From Crocosphaera sp. (GTDB lineage Bacteria; Cyanobacteriota; Cyanobacteriia; Cyanobacteriales; Microcystaceae), in the NCBI RefSeq assembly GCF_030064895.1, contig NZ_JASJEB010000028.1:1-52700 (forward strand): DNA of 52,700 bases, given 5' to 3'. A model generated the notes under the pieces. That model saw nothing but the letters and a program-made list of their open reading frames with translations, was not told the origin of the DNA and did no database searches. Below are positions 19,108-27,919 of the stretch, in pieces. A program made the position numbers and the translations under genes. The number at the start of each line of letters is the position of its first letter. Within the stretch, counting starts at the first letter, position 1.

Positions 19108-20202
19108 ATGATGAATTTTCGCTTTGCTATTATTAGTGATCCCCATGTAGCGGTTCCTCAGACCCTTCCCGATCATACTAACCGTTTCCATTTAGTTGAA
19201 GTCAGTATTCTTGCCCTAGAAAAAGTATTAAACCACTTACAACAGCTTAACTTAGATTTTCTTCTTTTGCCAGGGGATTTAACCCAAGATGGAGAAACAG
19301 ATAACCATGATTGGTTAGGGAAACGCTTGCGATCGCTACCTTTCCCCGTTTTTGTGGTTCCGGGTAATCATGATCTTACCAGTATTAACCCCACAACAAC
19401 TAAGATTGGCCTGCATCAATTTCCGAGTTATTACGGTCATTGTGGTTACAACAGTCAACAATTGTATTATACTCAAGAAATTTTACCAGGGGTGAGAATT
19501 ATTGGTTTAAATTCCACTCAATTTAATGAAGAAGGAAGACAGTTAGGTTGTTTAGATAATGAACAATTAACTTGGTTAGAAAACTTATTACCCCAAGTGA
19601 AAGATCAACTACTGTTAGTAATGATTCATCATAATGTAATCGAACATTTACCCAACCAAAGTAACCATGAATTAGGGAAAAGATATATGTTGGATAATGC
19701 TTCTCTGTTACTGAAAATGTTGAGTTCTGCTAACTGTAAATTAATTTTTACTGGACATCTTCATGTACAGGATATTGCCGAACAGCAAGGAATTTATGAA
19801 ATTACAACGGGTTCATTAGTTAGTTATCCTCATCCTTATCGTATTATTGAAGTGCAACGACCAGTTAACGGTTCATTGAGCCTCAATATAACCTCTCATC
19901 GGGTTAAAAATGTACCAGGATGGGATGATTTAGAGGACATTTCTCGTCAATGGTTAGCCGAGCGATCTTTTCCTTTTATGGTGAAATTATTAACAGCATC
20001 ACCCCTAAAATTATCCTTAGCTGAAGCAGAAAAATTGGCTCCATCTTTACGATATTTTTGGTCAGATGTTGCCGCAGGAGATGGTATTTTTTATTTTCCT
20101 GATTTCCCTGTAGAAATTCGTGATTATTTTCAGAGATTTAGTGCCGTCAAAGCTGACGGTACAGTGTCTAAAATTGATAATCAAGCCATCCTTAACTTAT
20201 AA
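19108..20202 (+). CDS. calcineurin-like metallophosphoesterase (class III cyclic nucleotide phosphodiesterase-like)
   Basis: Soluble dinuclear-metal phosphoesterase of 364 residues. Metal ligands are visible in order: ISDPH (Asp11, His13), LLLPGDLTQDG (Asp57), VVPGNHD (Asn87, His88), MIHHN and FTGHLHVQD. This pattern fits the CpdA/GpdQ group acting on cyclic nucleotides or phosphodiesters; the substrate here is unknown. The C-terminal ~110 residues after the catalytic core (from about 255) are an extra module not recognised. It starts with two ATG codons; either could be used. A bidirectional terminator lies between it and the convergent subtilase gene. Confidence 0.9.
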   Translation: MMNFRFAIISDPHVAVPQTLPDHTNRFHLVEVSILALEKVLNHLQQLNLDFLLLPGDLTQDGETDNHDWLGKRLRSLPFPVFVVPGNHDLTSINPTTTKIGLHQFPSYYGHCGYNSQQLYYTQEILPGVRIIGLNSTQFNEEGRQLGCLDNEQLTWLENLLPQVKDQLLLVMIHHNVIEHLPNQSNHELGKRYMLDNASLLLKMLSSANCKLIFTGHLHVQDIAEQQGIYEITTGSLVSYPHPYRIIEVQRPVNGSLSLNITSHRVKNVPGWDDLEDISRQWLAERSFPFMVKLLTASPLKLSLAEAEKLAPSLRYFWSDVAAGDGIFYFPDFPVEIRDYFQRFSAVKADGTVSKIDNQAILNL

Positions 20203-20237
20203 AATTAAATTTTTTTATCCTTTAAATAAACATAAAT

Positions 20238-20267
20238 AAACAGAAAGAAGCAAATCTTTCTGTTTTT
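20238..20267. terminator. bidirectional terminator
   Basis: An 11-bp stem AAACAGAAAGA/TCTTTCTGTTT (20238-20248 with 20255-20265) with loop AGCAAA is followed by T residues, and preceded by an A-rich stretch that supplies a T-run on the other strand. It separates the convergent metallophosphoesterase and subtilase genes. Confidence 0.8.
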
Positions 20268-20314
20268 AAATATAATTACTTATAAGTTTGCCTTTTGACT
20301 TTTGCGTAGCGGCA

Positions 20315-21916
20315 CTAGGGTTGATTAGAAGTTCCACTAGCAGTCCACCAAGCTAACCCATAAGGTTGAGTCTCCTCATTGATTTGTTGTTGATATTGCA
20401 CCCGTATTTTATAGTTACCAGTGGCCCGAACAGGACAAAAAATATGTTCTGTATTATCCACCTTACTAATAGAACGACAGGTACTTTCTGAGGTGTTATT
20501 GGTATCGGTGGACATTAAATAAAGATCAAGGTTATTGAGACCCTTATCCTCAAAAGTTTCCCCCACGTCGTATTGTTCATTCTTATTGTTATCATTCAGT
20601 TCTACCAATCTATCCCAAACTAAGGTGATAGCCACAAAACTGTTGGCCTTTAAAGGTTCGGCAAGAACATACTCTTTATAATTATCTTTGCTCACGGTTT
20701 CATAGTCCCAACCCATCTCCGGAACTGGGTTTCCAGGTTTCCACTGACCCGCGCTAAACTGTTGATAAGCTCGCAGGACATTGAGATGGCCGGCCCCCAT
20801 TTCTATGTCTACAGGGATCTCGGGGTTACGATAAGCCTCAGAATCGAACCATGTATAATGGGACTTACTAAAAATAGTGCGCATCATCCCCAGTAATAAA
20901 CCGTTGCCCCGATCTTCCATTTTATCAGCAGAATTGAGCAGAACAGCTTTATTGACTTGATGACGGCGAGAGTCTAGACTCCAGTTGGGTTCTTGGTTAC
21001 GCAGTTGGCGATCGCCGAATTCTTGGAGTAGGGCTACAGATGCGGTAATGTGGGGGGCAGCAAAGCTGGTGCCACTGACTTTTTGCATGGTTCCGGCTAA
21101 GTCATAAACCGCTACTTTACTACCTGGGGCCACTAAAGTAATGGCCCGTCTGGGTCCAACGTTGATTTCTCGTTTAATTAAACTGCGGCCAATGCCCACA
21201 GGACGCGCGCTAAGGTTGGCAAAGTCCACTTTACTATAAATTCCTTCCTGTTTGGTGCTGTAGGCTGTTGTAATGCCGTTATAGTGGTCTGTGGGGATGG
21301 GAATACCTCCTCTTCCTTGGTTCCCGGCAATGACATATAAGGTATTGTGAACCCGTGATGACCAATCAATACATCGGGTTAAATGTGCGTTACCGTCTAG
21401 CGTTGCATCCATGCGACGATCTTGGGAGAGGGATTCTCCAAAACTAAAGTTAATCGCTCTGACATCTCCGCTATTTTGTTGGGCAATATGTTGACTGGCC
21501 AGACATTCTTGGGGTTGGCCACCGCCTTTGATAGCACCGATGGCAGAAGCGTATAATCTTGCGTCTGGGGCAACTCCTGGCAATCTTTTATCTTTGCTAA
21601 CCATGACGCTTGCTACCATAGCTGCATGGTTATCCAGGTTGCCGTTGGATTTGACGGCCCGATTTTGATAGTAGACTCCTGCTAGTTTAAAGGTGGGACT
21701 CCATGCTGCTATTTTATCAAAACCAAAGACCCCGGGCCGACCAATTTCTACTTGTCCAATGGCTATTTTTCGCCCTGTTAAATTGAGGGGTTGTTGATGT
21801 AAGCGATTTGCATAAATGCCTGTTTCTCCTGTGGAGGTATTTAGGGCTAGGCTAGGGGTGATAATGCCTGTGATGGTTGTTAAACTACTGATAACCCAAG
21901 CAACGGTTTTTTTCAT
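20315..21916 (-). CDS. secreted S8-family (subtilisin-like) serine peptidase with Glu in place of catalytic Asp
   Basis: Protein of 533 residues with a signal peptide (about 1-24, TTITGIITPSLA). The subtilase core runs from about 48 to 310: the first catalytic block reads AIGQVEIGRPG, with Glu57 where the family has Asp; His97 is in DNHAAMVASVM; oxyanion Asn199 in VIAGNQGRGG; and nucleophile Ser284 in VSGTSFAAPH. The C-terminal ~200 residues are beta-rich, contain acidic LNDNNKNEQYDVGE (possible calcium binding) and end near LAWWTASG, like a pre-peptidase or jelly-roll domain. Whether Glu57 supports activity is open. It is probably exported to the periplasm or outside the cell. Monocistronic. 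Confidence 0.87.
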   Translation of the reverse strand: MKKTVAWVISSLTTITGIITPSLALNTSTGETGIYANRLHQQPLNLTGRKIAIGQVEIGRPGVFGFDKIAAWSPTFKLAGVYYQNRAVKSNGNLDNHAAMVASVMVSKDKRLPGVAPDARLYASAIGAIKGGGQPQECLASQHIAQQNSGDVRAINFSFGESLSQDRRMDATLDGNAHLTRCIDWSSRVHNTLYVIAGNQGRGGIPIPTDHYNGITTAYSTKQEGIYSKVDFANLSARPVGIGRSLIKREINVGPRRAITLVAPGSKVAVYDLAGTMQKVSGTSFAAPHITASVALLQEFGDRQLRNQEPNWSLDSRRHQVNKAVLLNSADKMEDRGNGLLLGMMRTIFSKSHYTWFDSEAYRNPEIPVDIEMGAGHLNVLRAYQQFSAGQWKPGNPVPEMGWDYETVSKDNYKEYVLAEPLKANSFVAITLVWDRLVELNDNNKNEQYDVGETFEDKGLNNLDLYLMSTDTNNTSESTCRSISKVDNTEHIFCPVRATGNYKIRVQYQQQINEETQPYGLAWWTASGTSNQP

Positions 21917-22060
21917 ATAAAGATATTAATTGTTTTTTTTGACTGCTCTCTATCTTATACATGAAAAATTAGATTCTAGCTGTAAAATTTTTCTAAAGAT
22001 AATGAATAATTGATAATTATGGTTATAATGGCAGGGATACTTGTTAGAAGGTAACAGATT

Positions 22061-22513
22061 ATGGCTTCAATAATTACCTCAAAACTTTTGTATGAACAAG
22101 ACTTGAATTTATGGTTACTCAACACCATTGAACAATTGAAACAAGGTGATTTAAAGCAATTGGATATTGAACATTTAATTGAGGAGTTGGAAGGTTTGGC
22201 TGGAAGGGATAGAAGAGAGTTAGAAAGTCGTTTAGAAGTTTTGTTATCTCACATTCTTAAGCGTTTATTTGTGCCAAGTCCTAATGATTATCGAGGATGG
22301 GAATTAACAATTAAAGAACAACGTAACCGTTTACAACGTTTACTTAAACAATCTCCTAGTTTACATAATTACTTTATTTCTGTTTTTTCTGAAGTTTATC
22401 AGGATGCTTTTGAGTTGGTTTCTTTAGAATACACTGAGGTTAGTTTCCCTGAAGTTTGGCCTTATAGTCAAACTATTGAAGATATTTTATTAACTAAGTT
22501 TTGGGGAAATTAA
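22061..22513 (+). CDS. DUF29 family protein
   Basis: Helical protein of 150 residues matching the cyanobacteria-rich DUF29 family: YEQDLNLWLLNTIEQLKQGD at the N-terminus, LDIEHLIEELEGLAGRDRRE, then LLSHILKRLFVPS, WELTIKEQR and a final W-containing segment. The function of the family is unknown. AAGG about 10 nt upstream of the ATG is a weak binding site. The next gene starts only 12 bp after the stop, so the two form an operon. Confidence 0.9.
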   Translation: MASIITSKLLYEQDLNLWLLNTIEQLKQGDLKQLDIEHLIEELEGLAGRDRRELESRLEVLLSHILKRLFVPSPNDYRGWELTIKEQRNRLQRLLKQSPSLHNYFISVFSEVYQDAFELVSLEYTEVSFPEVWPYSQTIEDILLTKFWGN

Positions 22514-22525
22514 AGCGGTTTAACT

Positions 22526-23452
22526 ATGGATCAATATTTTATTCATAATTTTAAAAAAAATTACTGTAAAGAAATTAATGAAGATGAATTTCAACAATTA
22601 CAAGAAGCAAAAAATAAGTTAGTTCTTGCTTTTGTTTTAGAAGAAAAATTAGAATTCCTTTTAATGAATTATGCAGAGGTAGAAAAAGAAGCTTTTAGTT
22701 TAACTTTAGATTATATGATGACACATAATAAAGGGTATGAATATCTTCATGTCAGTAATAGTTTAAAGTTGAAAGTTTTTCAGTTTCTATCAATTCATAA
22801 ATTTTATGAAGATACGGTAAAATCGACATTAAAATCAATTTACGGAAGGCATTCTGGTGAATATAAAATTATTGAAAATAAATTTTCATCAGAATATAAT
22901 AATCCTGATTTATTTTATCGTACTATATCTATTATTAGAAATCATACTCAGCATTATGATTTACCAATTGAGATAACAAAATTCAATTATAAATCAGTTG
23001 AAACTAATGATGGTAAAAAATATAAATATAACCTCCAATTTTGTATTACAGTTGCTTCTCTAGAAAACAATAGAAACGTTTCAAAAGAACTATTAAATGA
23101 TATTAAAAACACTTTTTCGGAAAAGATTGACTTAATGTTTCTCATAAGAAAATATCTTGAGTCAATTGGTAAAATCCATGAAGAAATACGAAAAGTATTA
23201 AAATTAAATTTAGAGAAATGGGAGAAAATTATGATGGATACTATTGATAATGATTATATAAAATACAAACAATTTACAGAGAATGAAAGCTTATTGGTAA
23301 CTAAAAACTTAAATAAGTATGATGAGGATCTCAGGATTGATATCTCAAAGTGTTTTGATTATATAAAGCGTCGTAAACAGTTAGAAAAGAGATATCGTCA
23401 CTTAATCCCTTATTCCCGTCAATTTATTACTAATGAAATAGTAGAAAAATAA
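22526..23452 (+). CDS. uncharacterised protein with a HEPN-like RNxxxH motif
   Basis: Mostly helical, charged soluble protein of 308 residues, Lys/Glu/Asn rich and more AT-rich than most neighbours. Residues 131-145 (YRTISIIRNHTQHYD) contain Arg138-Asn139-x3-His143, the catalytic signature of HEPN ribonucleases, preceded by long helices as in that fold. I infer a possible HEPN domain in the first ~200 residues, but a 6-residue motif alone can occur by chance. The C-terminal third is coiled-coil-like. The gene directly follows the DUF29 gene (12 bp) and is convergent with DUF4058 across 13 bp. Function otherwise unknown. Confidence 0.65.
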   Translation: MDQYFIHNFKKNYCKEINEDEFQQLQEAKNKLVLAFVLEEKLEFLLMNYAEVEKEAFSLTLDYMMTHNKGYEYLHVSNSLKLKVFQFLSIHKFYEDTVKSTLKSIYGRHSGEYKIIENKFSSEYNNPDLFYRTISIIRNHTQHYDLPIEITKFNYKSVETNDGKKYKYNLQFCITVASLENNRNVSKELLNDIKNTFSEKIDLMFLIRKYLESIGKIHEEIRKVLKLNLEKWEKIMMDTIDNDYIKYKQFTENESLLVTKNLNKYDEDLRIDISKCFDYIKRRKQLEKRYRHLIPYSRQFITNEIVEK

Positions 23453-23465
23453 AACTAGATTGAAT

Positions 23466-24260
23466 TTAGATTAACTCTTGTTCTTGTAATAAATTATTAA
23501 TCCAAAGTTGTTCATTTTCGGATAAATCTTCTAAGGTTTGTTTTTGATAATTAATAGCTAGATCATAGCTTCCTTTTTCATAAATACTGTGTAATAAGTC
23601 TTGTAATGGGATTAAAGGTTGTTGATCTTCTGGTTTTAATGGTAAAGGAATAGAGGGAATTTCTTGTACTAAATTAAAAGCATATAATTCTGCTTGTGGA
23701 CGGCGATCGCTACGACTAATTATAATACGATAATCTGATTGTATTTTTTGATCAATATTCATCGGCATTATCTCACCTTTTCTTAATAAATCTATTTCTA
23801 TTAAATGGGTTAAACTCATTAATACCTGTTCTCTTTTTTTTAGATATTTGTTTCTTCCTTCTCCTACTTTTTTATTTTTAGGTGATAAAATTTCAATCAC
23901 TGTTACTACTTCTTTGGTTTCTACATTTTTTACTTGTAAATACCATTCTTTAACGGTTTTCGGTTGGGGAATGGAGACAGTTAAGGGTTCAACTTTTGGG
24001 GGTGCAATAGCAACATTAGATGAAGTTTCACTAGGGTTTGAACTAGGAGAAAAAACAACATTATCGGGAATACCTACTAATCCTAAACTATCATCATTAT
24101 CATTTTGAGTATAAACTCTTTGTTCAAGTTCCATACGATATTTAGGACGCAAGATAGGATTCATTACGTCAGCTATTTCAACAATTAAACGGTTATGAAC
24201 TTGTGACCAAAATTGAGGAAGTTCTAAATAGGGGTTCATTCCAGGAAAGGGGGAAGGCAT
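23466..24260 (-). CDS. DUF4058 family protein
   Basis: Protein of 264 residues of the DUF4058 family, found almost only in cyanobacteria. The hallmark N-terminus MPSPFPGMNPYLE is followed by FWSQVHNRLI, RYRMELEQRVY-like and VTVIEILSPKNKKVGEGR; the last block resembles the core of Uma2-type nuclease-fold proteins. Function unknown. The start is well supported by AAGGAGAT upstream. It lies 42 bp after the Uma2 gene on the same strand, so trmFO, Uma2 and this gene may share one transcript. Confidence 0.93.
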   Translation of the reverse strand: MPSPFPGMNPYLELPQFWSQVHNRLIVEIADVMNPILRPKYRMELEQRVYTQNDNDDSLGLVGIPDNVVFSPSSNPSETSSNVAIAPPKVEPLTVSIPQPKTVKEWYLQVKNVETKEVVTVIEILSPKNKKVGEGRNKYLKKREQVLMSLTHLIEIDLLRKGEIMPMNIDQKIQSDYRIIISRSDRRPQAELYAFNLVQEIPSIPLPLKPEDQQPLIPLQDLLHSIYEKGSYDLAINYQKQTLEDLSENEQLWINNLLQEQELI

Positions 24261-24302
24261 AAATTATCTCCTTAATTTAAAGATTAATCTGACATTATAA
24301 TA

Positions 24303-24881
24303 CTATTCGTTTTCGTCGGTTAATATAACATCTTCATAAATCAATTCTACAGGAAAATTAAAATGGAGTGATTCTAATTTTGATTGTTCATTTTCGCTAA
24401 AACTGTGTAACTCCCAAACTTGTTGATCATTAAGACGAAAACATTCAACTAATTTTTGATCTGCACTAACTAAAACATATTCTTTTAGTGTTTCAATCTG
24501 TCGATAATTTCTGAATTTTTTACCTCGATCAAATCCTTCTGTACTGGGAGAAAGCACTTCAATAATTAAACAAGGATATTGCAGAAACTTGAATGCTTTT
24601 TGATCCCTTTCGTCACAACTGACAACCACATCAGGATAATGATAAGGCCCTGTTTCTAATACCTGTACTTTAGCACCACATATTAATACTTTTCCCTGCT
24701 TCATTTTTAGATGATTTTTAAGCATACAAGCTAAATTTAAAGCAAGAGTATTATGGGGGAGTGTATTATCAGAAATAACATAAACTTCCCCATCCATATA
24801 TTCATATTTCAGGGGTTGTTTGTCTTCCCATTCGAGATATTCTTCGGGAGTCATATCGAAATTTTCTTTTGCAGCAACCAT
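24303..24881 (-). CDS. Uma2 family endonuclease-fold protein (DUF820)
   Basis: 192-residue member of the Uma2/DUF820 family. Signatures are MTPEEYLEWEDKQPLKYEYM at the N-terminus, DGEVYV, YHYPDVVVSCDE (catalytic-type Asp), LIIEVLSPSTEGFDRGKKF and EYVLVSADQ. The ATG at 24881 has GAGG upstream. It starts 16 bp after the trmFO stop codon and precedes DUF4058, suggesting co-transcription. A second, distantly related copy is at 8386-8970. Confidence 0.92.
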   Translation of the reverse strand: MVAAKENFDMTPEEYLEWEDKQPLKYEYMDGEVYVISDNTLPHNTLALNLACMLKNHLKMKQGKVLICGAKVQVLETGPYHYPDVVVSCDERDQKAFKFLQYPCLIIEVLSPSTEGFDRGKKFRNYRQIETLKEYVLVSADQKLVECFRLNDQQVWELHSFSENEQSKLESLHFNFPVELIYEDVILTDENE

Positions 24882-24897
24882 ATTTAAACCTCATGTA

Positions 24898-26271
24898 TTA
24901 ACTAACAACTGATAACCGATCGCTGGTAACTGAAACAATTGAATCTAATGCTTCTAAAGCGCGATCGCGATATTTTCCGTATCTTTCCCGTTTATTACGA
25001 ATTCTGACGGGTAAATCGGGTAAAATACCAAAGTTCGGTGGCATGGGTTGAAAATGTTTCGGGGAAGCACTACTTATGAAATCAAATAATGCACCCATCA
25101 TCATGGTAGAAGGCAGAGTAATGGGGTCTAACCCTAGTGCTATGCGTGCAGAGTTGGTTCCTGCTAACCATCCTCCGGCTGCTGCTGCGGTATAACCTTC
25201 TGTGCCGATTAATTGTCCTGCGGCCAACACATTGGGACGGCTTTTGAACTGTAAAGTCGGGTTGAGTAACTGGGGAGAGTTAATAAAAGTGTTGCGGTGC
25301 ATAACACCCATGCGCACAAACTCGGCATTTTCTAAACCAGGAATGAGACGAAATACCCGTTTTTGTTCACCCCATTTTAAATTAGTTTGAAAACCAACCA
25401 TATTCCAGAGTTTACCCTGTTTATCTTCTTGTCGCAGTTGGACAACAGCGTAGGGACGTTTTTCTTTGTTTTCAGGATCACGAAAGTCTCCTAACCTTGC
25501 ATCAAATAACCCCACAGGTTTCAGGGGACCATAACGCATGGTATCTTCTCCCCGTTGGCCTAATTCTTCGATAGGTAAACATCCCTCGAAAAATTTGGCT
25601 GTTTCTCTCTCAAAATCTTTTAATTCCGCTTGTTGTGCTGCACAAAGTTCCTCACGAAACTGTAAGTATTGCGCTTTAGTAAAGGGACAGTTGAGATAAG
25701 CTGCTTCTCCTTTGTCGTATCGGGAGGCTAAAAAGGCGATGTCTCGGTTGATGGAGTCCCCAACAATAATAGGGCTGGCTGCGTCAAAAAAGCTCATATA
25801 AGCCATGCCGGTGAACTGTTGTAACTTTTCGGCCAAAATGGGGGAGGTAAGGGGGCCAGTGGCTAAAATAACCATACCTTCTGAGGGTATTTCCTGGACT
25901 TCTGAGCGTCTTAATTCGATTAAAGGATGTGTTGCTAAAGTTTGGGTTAATTGTTGGCTGAACACACCTCTATCCACCGCTAAAGCACCACCGGCTGGTA
26001 CAGAGTGTTTATCGGCGGTTTGGATGATTATCGAGTTGAGGCGACGTAATTCTTCATGGAGTAGGCCGGCTGCGCGATCGCTTGACATGGCCCCGAAGGA
26101 GTTACTACAGACTAATTCGGCTAATTCTTGGCTATGATGGGCGGGACTGGTACGAATAGGGCGCATTTCGTGCAGTATCACGGGAATACCTGCTTGTGCT
26201 ACTTGCCAGGCTGCTTCGGTTCCAGCTAACCCTCCACCAATTACTTGAACTTTTGCGGTTGATTCTGTCAT
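24898..26271 (-). CDS. trmFO: methylenetetrahydrofolate--tRNA-(uracil-5-)-methyltransferase TrmFO
   Basis: Folate- and FAD-dependent enzyme forming ribothymidine at U54 of the tRNA T-loop. The 457 residues have the FAD-binding motif [18 protein letters not shown] (9-26), ILHEMRP, the substrate segment [22 protein letters not shown], and the conserved [14 protein letters not shown] near the C-terminal half. It differs from the related GidA/MnmG by its shorter length. It is first in a possible unit with Uma2 and DUF4058; upstream lies a repeat-rich 315-bp region. Confidence 0.96.
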   Translation of the reverse strand: MTESTAKVQVIGGGLAGTEAAWQVAQAGIPVILHEMRPIRTSPAHHSQELAELVCSNSFGAMSSDRAAGLLHEELRRLNSIIIQTADKHSVPAGGALAVDRGVFSQQLTQTLATHPLIELRRSEVQEIPSEGMVILATGPLTSPILAEKLQQFTGMAYMSFFDAASPIIVGDSINRDIAFLASRYDKGEAAYLNCPFTKAQYLQFREELCAAQQAELKDFERETAKFFEGCLPIEELGQRGEDTMRYGPLKPVGLFDARLGDFRDPENKEKRPYAVVQLRQEDKQGKLWNMVGFQTNLKWGEQKRVFRLIPGLENAEFVRMGVMHRNTFINSPQLLNPTLQFKSRPNVLAAGQLIGTEGYTAAAAGGWLAGTNSARIALGLDPITLPSTMMMGALFDFISSASPKHFQPMPPNFGILPDLPVRIRNKRERYGKYRDRALEALDSIVSVTSDRLSVVS

Positions 26272-26296
26272 TAATTAGGTTTTAGTTTCGTTTTTG

Positions 26297-26481
26297 TTTC
26301 GTTTGAATACTTTTATTTTAGATTCGTAGGATGGGTTAGGCGCAGGGATGATTTTTCGGGAAACCTTATAACTTTTGATTTGCGCCGTAACCCATCACAG
26401 GTTTTTTGTGTATTTTTGTCCATTTTCCACCACAATCTCAGGAGATTCCGTGTTTGTTTAGTTTGAATACTTTTATTTTAG
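26297..26481. repeat. direct repeat pair flanking a palindromic element
   Basis: GTTTGAATACTTTTATTTTAG occurs at 26301-26321 and again at 26461-26481. Between them, 26330-26344 (GATGGGTTAGGCGCA) and 26381-26396 (TGCGCCGTAACCCATC) form inverted ends of a MITE-like element of 67 bp. The whole 315-bp gap between trmFO and the antitoxin gene holds these repeats and no gene. The direct repeats are too long for an ordinary target-site duplication and are better explained by a segmental duplication. Confidence 0.65.
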
Positions 26482-26527
26482 TATAGTTTAATTGATTGTT
26501 CTCGGTTTAGTCTAAAAATGAAAACTA

Positions 26528-26542
26528 CTTATCTTTGATAAG
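26528..26542. promoter_or_regulatory. possible antitoxin operator CTTATC-TTT-GATAAG
   Basis: A perfect 6-bp inverted repeat with 3-nt spacing lies 45 bp upstream of the RHH antitoxin start, with a TACATA-like -10 candidate just after it. RHH antitoxins commonly bind such palindromes to repress their own operon; the match to a protein is inferred from position only. Confidence 0.4.
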
Positions 26543-26586
26543 ATAAATTAGTACATAACATTTGAAATACTAAGGGTAGTCATATT

Positions 26587-26829
26587 ATGGCAAATTGGTC
26601 ATTAAGTGTATCTTCAGAAATTGATCAACGGTTAAGAGCTTTTTTAGAACAAAAAGGAATCGCTGAAGATAACTTATCTCGATATGTTGAAGAAGCAGTT
26701 AAACAAAGATTAGATTTTGAGGAAACTGTTGATTATGTTCAAGAACGTAATTTACGTTACTCTCAAGAAGAAATTGAAACAGATATAGAGGAGGCTATTA
26801 GAAAAACTCGTGATCCGTCTCGTTCTTGA
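26587..26829 (+). CDS. ribbon-helix-helix antitoxin-like protein
   Basis: The 80 residues have a ribbon-helix-helix fold: an N-terminal strand WSLSVSSEID followed by two helices (RLRAFLEQKGI, LSRYVEEAVKQRL), then an acidic C-terminal tail (EETVDYVQERN...) of the type that wraps a toxin. It overlaps the PIN toxin gene by 20 bp, as usual for antitoxin-first modules. A candidate operator lies upstream. The partner toxin is broken (next entry), so this gene may now act alone or serve as an anti-addiction remnant. Confidence 0.85.
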   Translation: MANWSLSVSSEIDQRLRAFLEQKGIAEDNLSRYVEEAVKQRLDFEETVDYVQERNLRYSQEEIETDIEEAIRKTRDPSRS

Positions 26830-27108
26830 TACTAATATTCTTATTTCAGCATTGTTACGAAAAAATACACCCCCGTATTTACTTTATCAACAATGGCGTG
26901 AGGGTCAATTTGATCTAGTTACTTCGGATAAACAACTCGAAGAATTACAGAGAGTTATGTCTTATCCTAAGCTAAAGCGTTACTTTACCCCTGAAGAAGC
27001 AAGGAAAATGTTAGTAGGGATAAATCTGATTTACTCAAACTCAATAGGGTTGAGAATATTCCTATCATTACCGCACGTCAAGCTTTGATAATTCTTCAAT
27101 CAAGTTAA
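26810..27108 (+). pseudogene. PIN-domain toxin with internal deletion and frameshift
   Basis: The N-terminal half is a normal PIN-family toxin (LVLDTNILISALLRKN with the first catalytic Asp, then FDLVTSDKQLEELQRVM and KLKRYFTPEEARKM). After codon 70 (at about 27018) this frame loses similarity and stops at 27088. The true C-terminus appears in a different frame from 27019 to TAA 27108: DKSDLLKLNRVENIPIITAR. Compared with the usual ~135-140 residues, about 40-45 residues are missing, including the central acidic residues and the DPDDDKFL-type block. So the toxin has an internal deletion and is almost certainly not an active ribonuclease. Confidence 0.85.
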
Positions 27109-27311
27109 ACTTTTGTATAGGATCATTGCTGAAAATTATTTAGTGACAGTTTAGTTTTGTTAAGCAACGACAACAAAATATTTTTAGATACGCTAAATTG
27201 ATTATAGAGTACATATTTTCAGGGACTATAACATCAACAAATTCCTGTCAAGATGATCAATGACAGTGGTAATCAGTTGTCAAGGGTTAAATATTAAAAG
27301 GAGATAAGATC

Positions 27312-27881
27312 ATGACTTCTTCTAATCAAAATCCTAATAATCAACAATCAAATAGTCAATCACGAAAAAGAAAAATTAATTGGGAGGCTATAGGGGTTAT
27401 CTTTACAATCATATTCGGTTGTATAACAACTGTTCAAATTATCTGCAATCTACTAGATTGTAAAATTACGCTATTCCAGAAGATACCTTGGTCACGATTT
27501 AAAATAGATATTGCTTATAGTAATAGCTGTTCAAATAAAGCACAAGATATTAAAGATTATTTAAAAGAAGAGTTAAAAAAAGAAACTTCTATTCCTTATA
27601 ATATTGTACTCTACAGAGAGAAAAGAATACAAAAAAGTCAAGAGCTACAGTCTTTATTGAAGAAAAAAAGTAACCTAATTGTCTATCAAAAAGCACCTTT
27701 TGATGAAACAAGCGCAGCCGAGAAACTACAAGAGCTATTAACAAACAAGGTAACTAAACCTGGACTGAAACTTGAGTTTCAACCTGATAACAAACCTTTC
27801 AAAGATCCGAAGACAGGTGAATGGGTACAAACTATTACAATTGTTATAAGTGCTATAGATGACAACGGTAACTGTAAATAA
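27312..27881 (+). CDS. hypothetical single-pass membrane protein, 189 aa
   Basis: A Gln/Asn/Ser-rich basic N-terminus (1-22) is followed by one membrane helix (about 25-47, AIGVIFTIIFGCITTVQIIC) and a C-terminal domain of about 130 residues. That domain has the order strand-helix-strand-helix (RFKIDIAYSNSC, AQDIKDYLKEEL, YNIVLY, LIVYQK, AAEKLQELL), reminiscent of SPOR or LytR-C type folds, though this is tentative. AGGAGA lies about 8 nt upstream of the ATG. It sits inside the toxin-antitoxin-rich accessory segment and is AT-rich. Family not recognised. Confidence 0.6.
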   Translation: MTSSNQNPNNQQSNSQSRKRKINWEAIGVIFTIIFGCITTVQIICNLLDCKITLFQKIPWSRFKIDIAYSNSCSNKAQDIKDYLKEELKKETSIPYNIVLYREKRIQKSQELQSLLKKKSNLIVYQKAPFDETSAAEKLQELLTNKVTKPGLKLEFQPDNKPFKDPKTGEWVQTITIVISAIDDNGNCK

Positions 27882-27919
27882 AAAACTTTACTGTATGTTA
27901 TATTAAAGGAGTATAAACA

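Noticed and set aside
8386-24881. The two Uma2 genes as a local duplication
   Set aside because: They share only family-level motifs and are 16 kb apart; the family is widely expanded in cyanobacteria.
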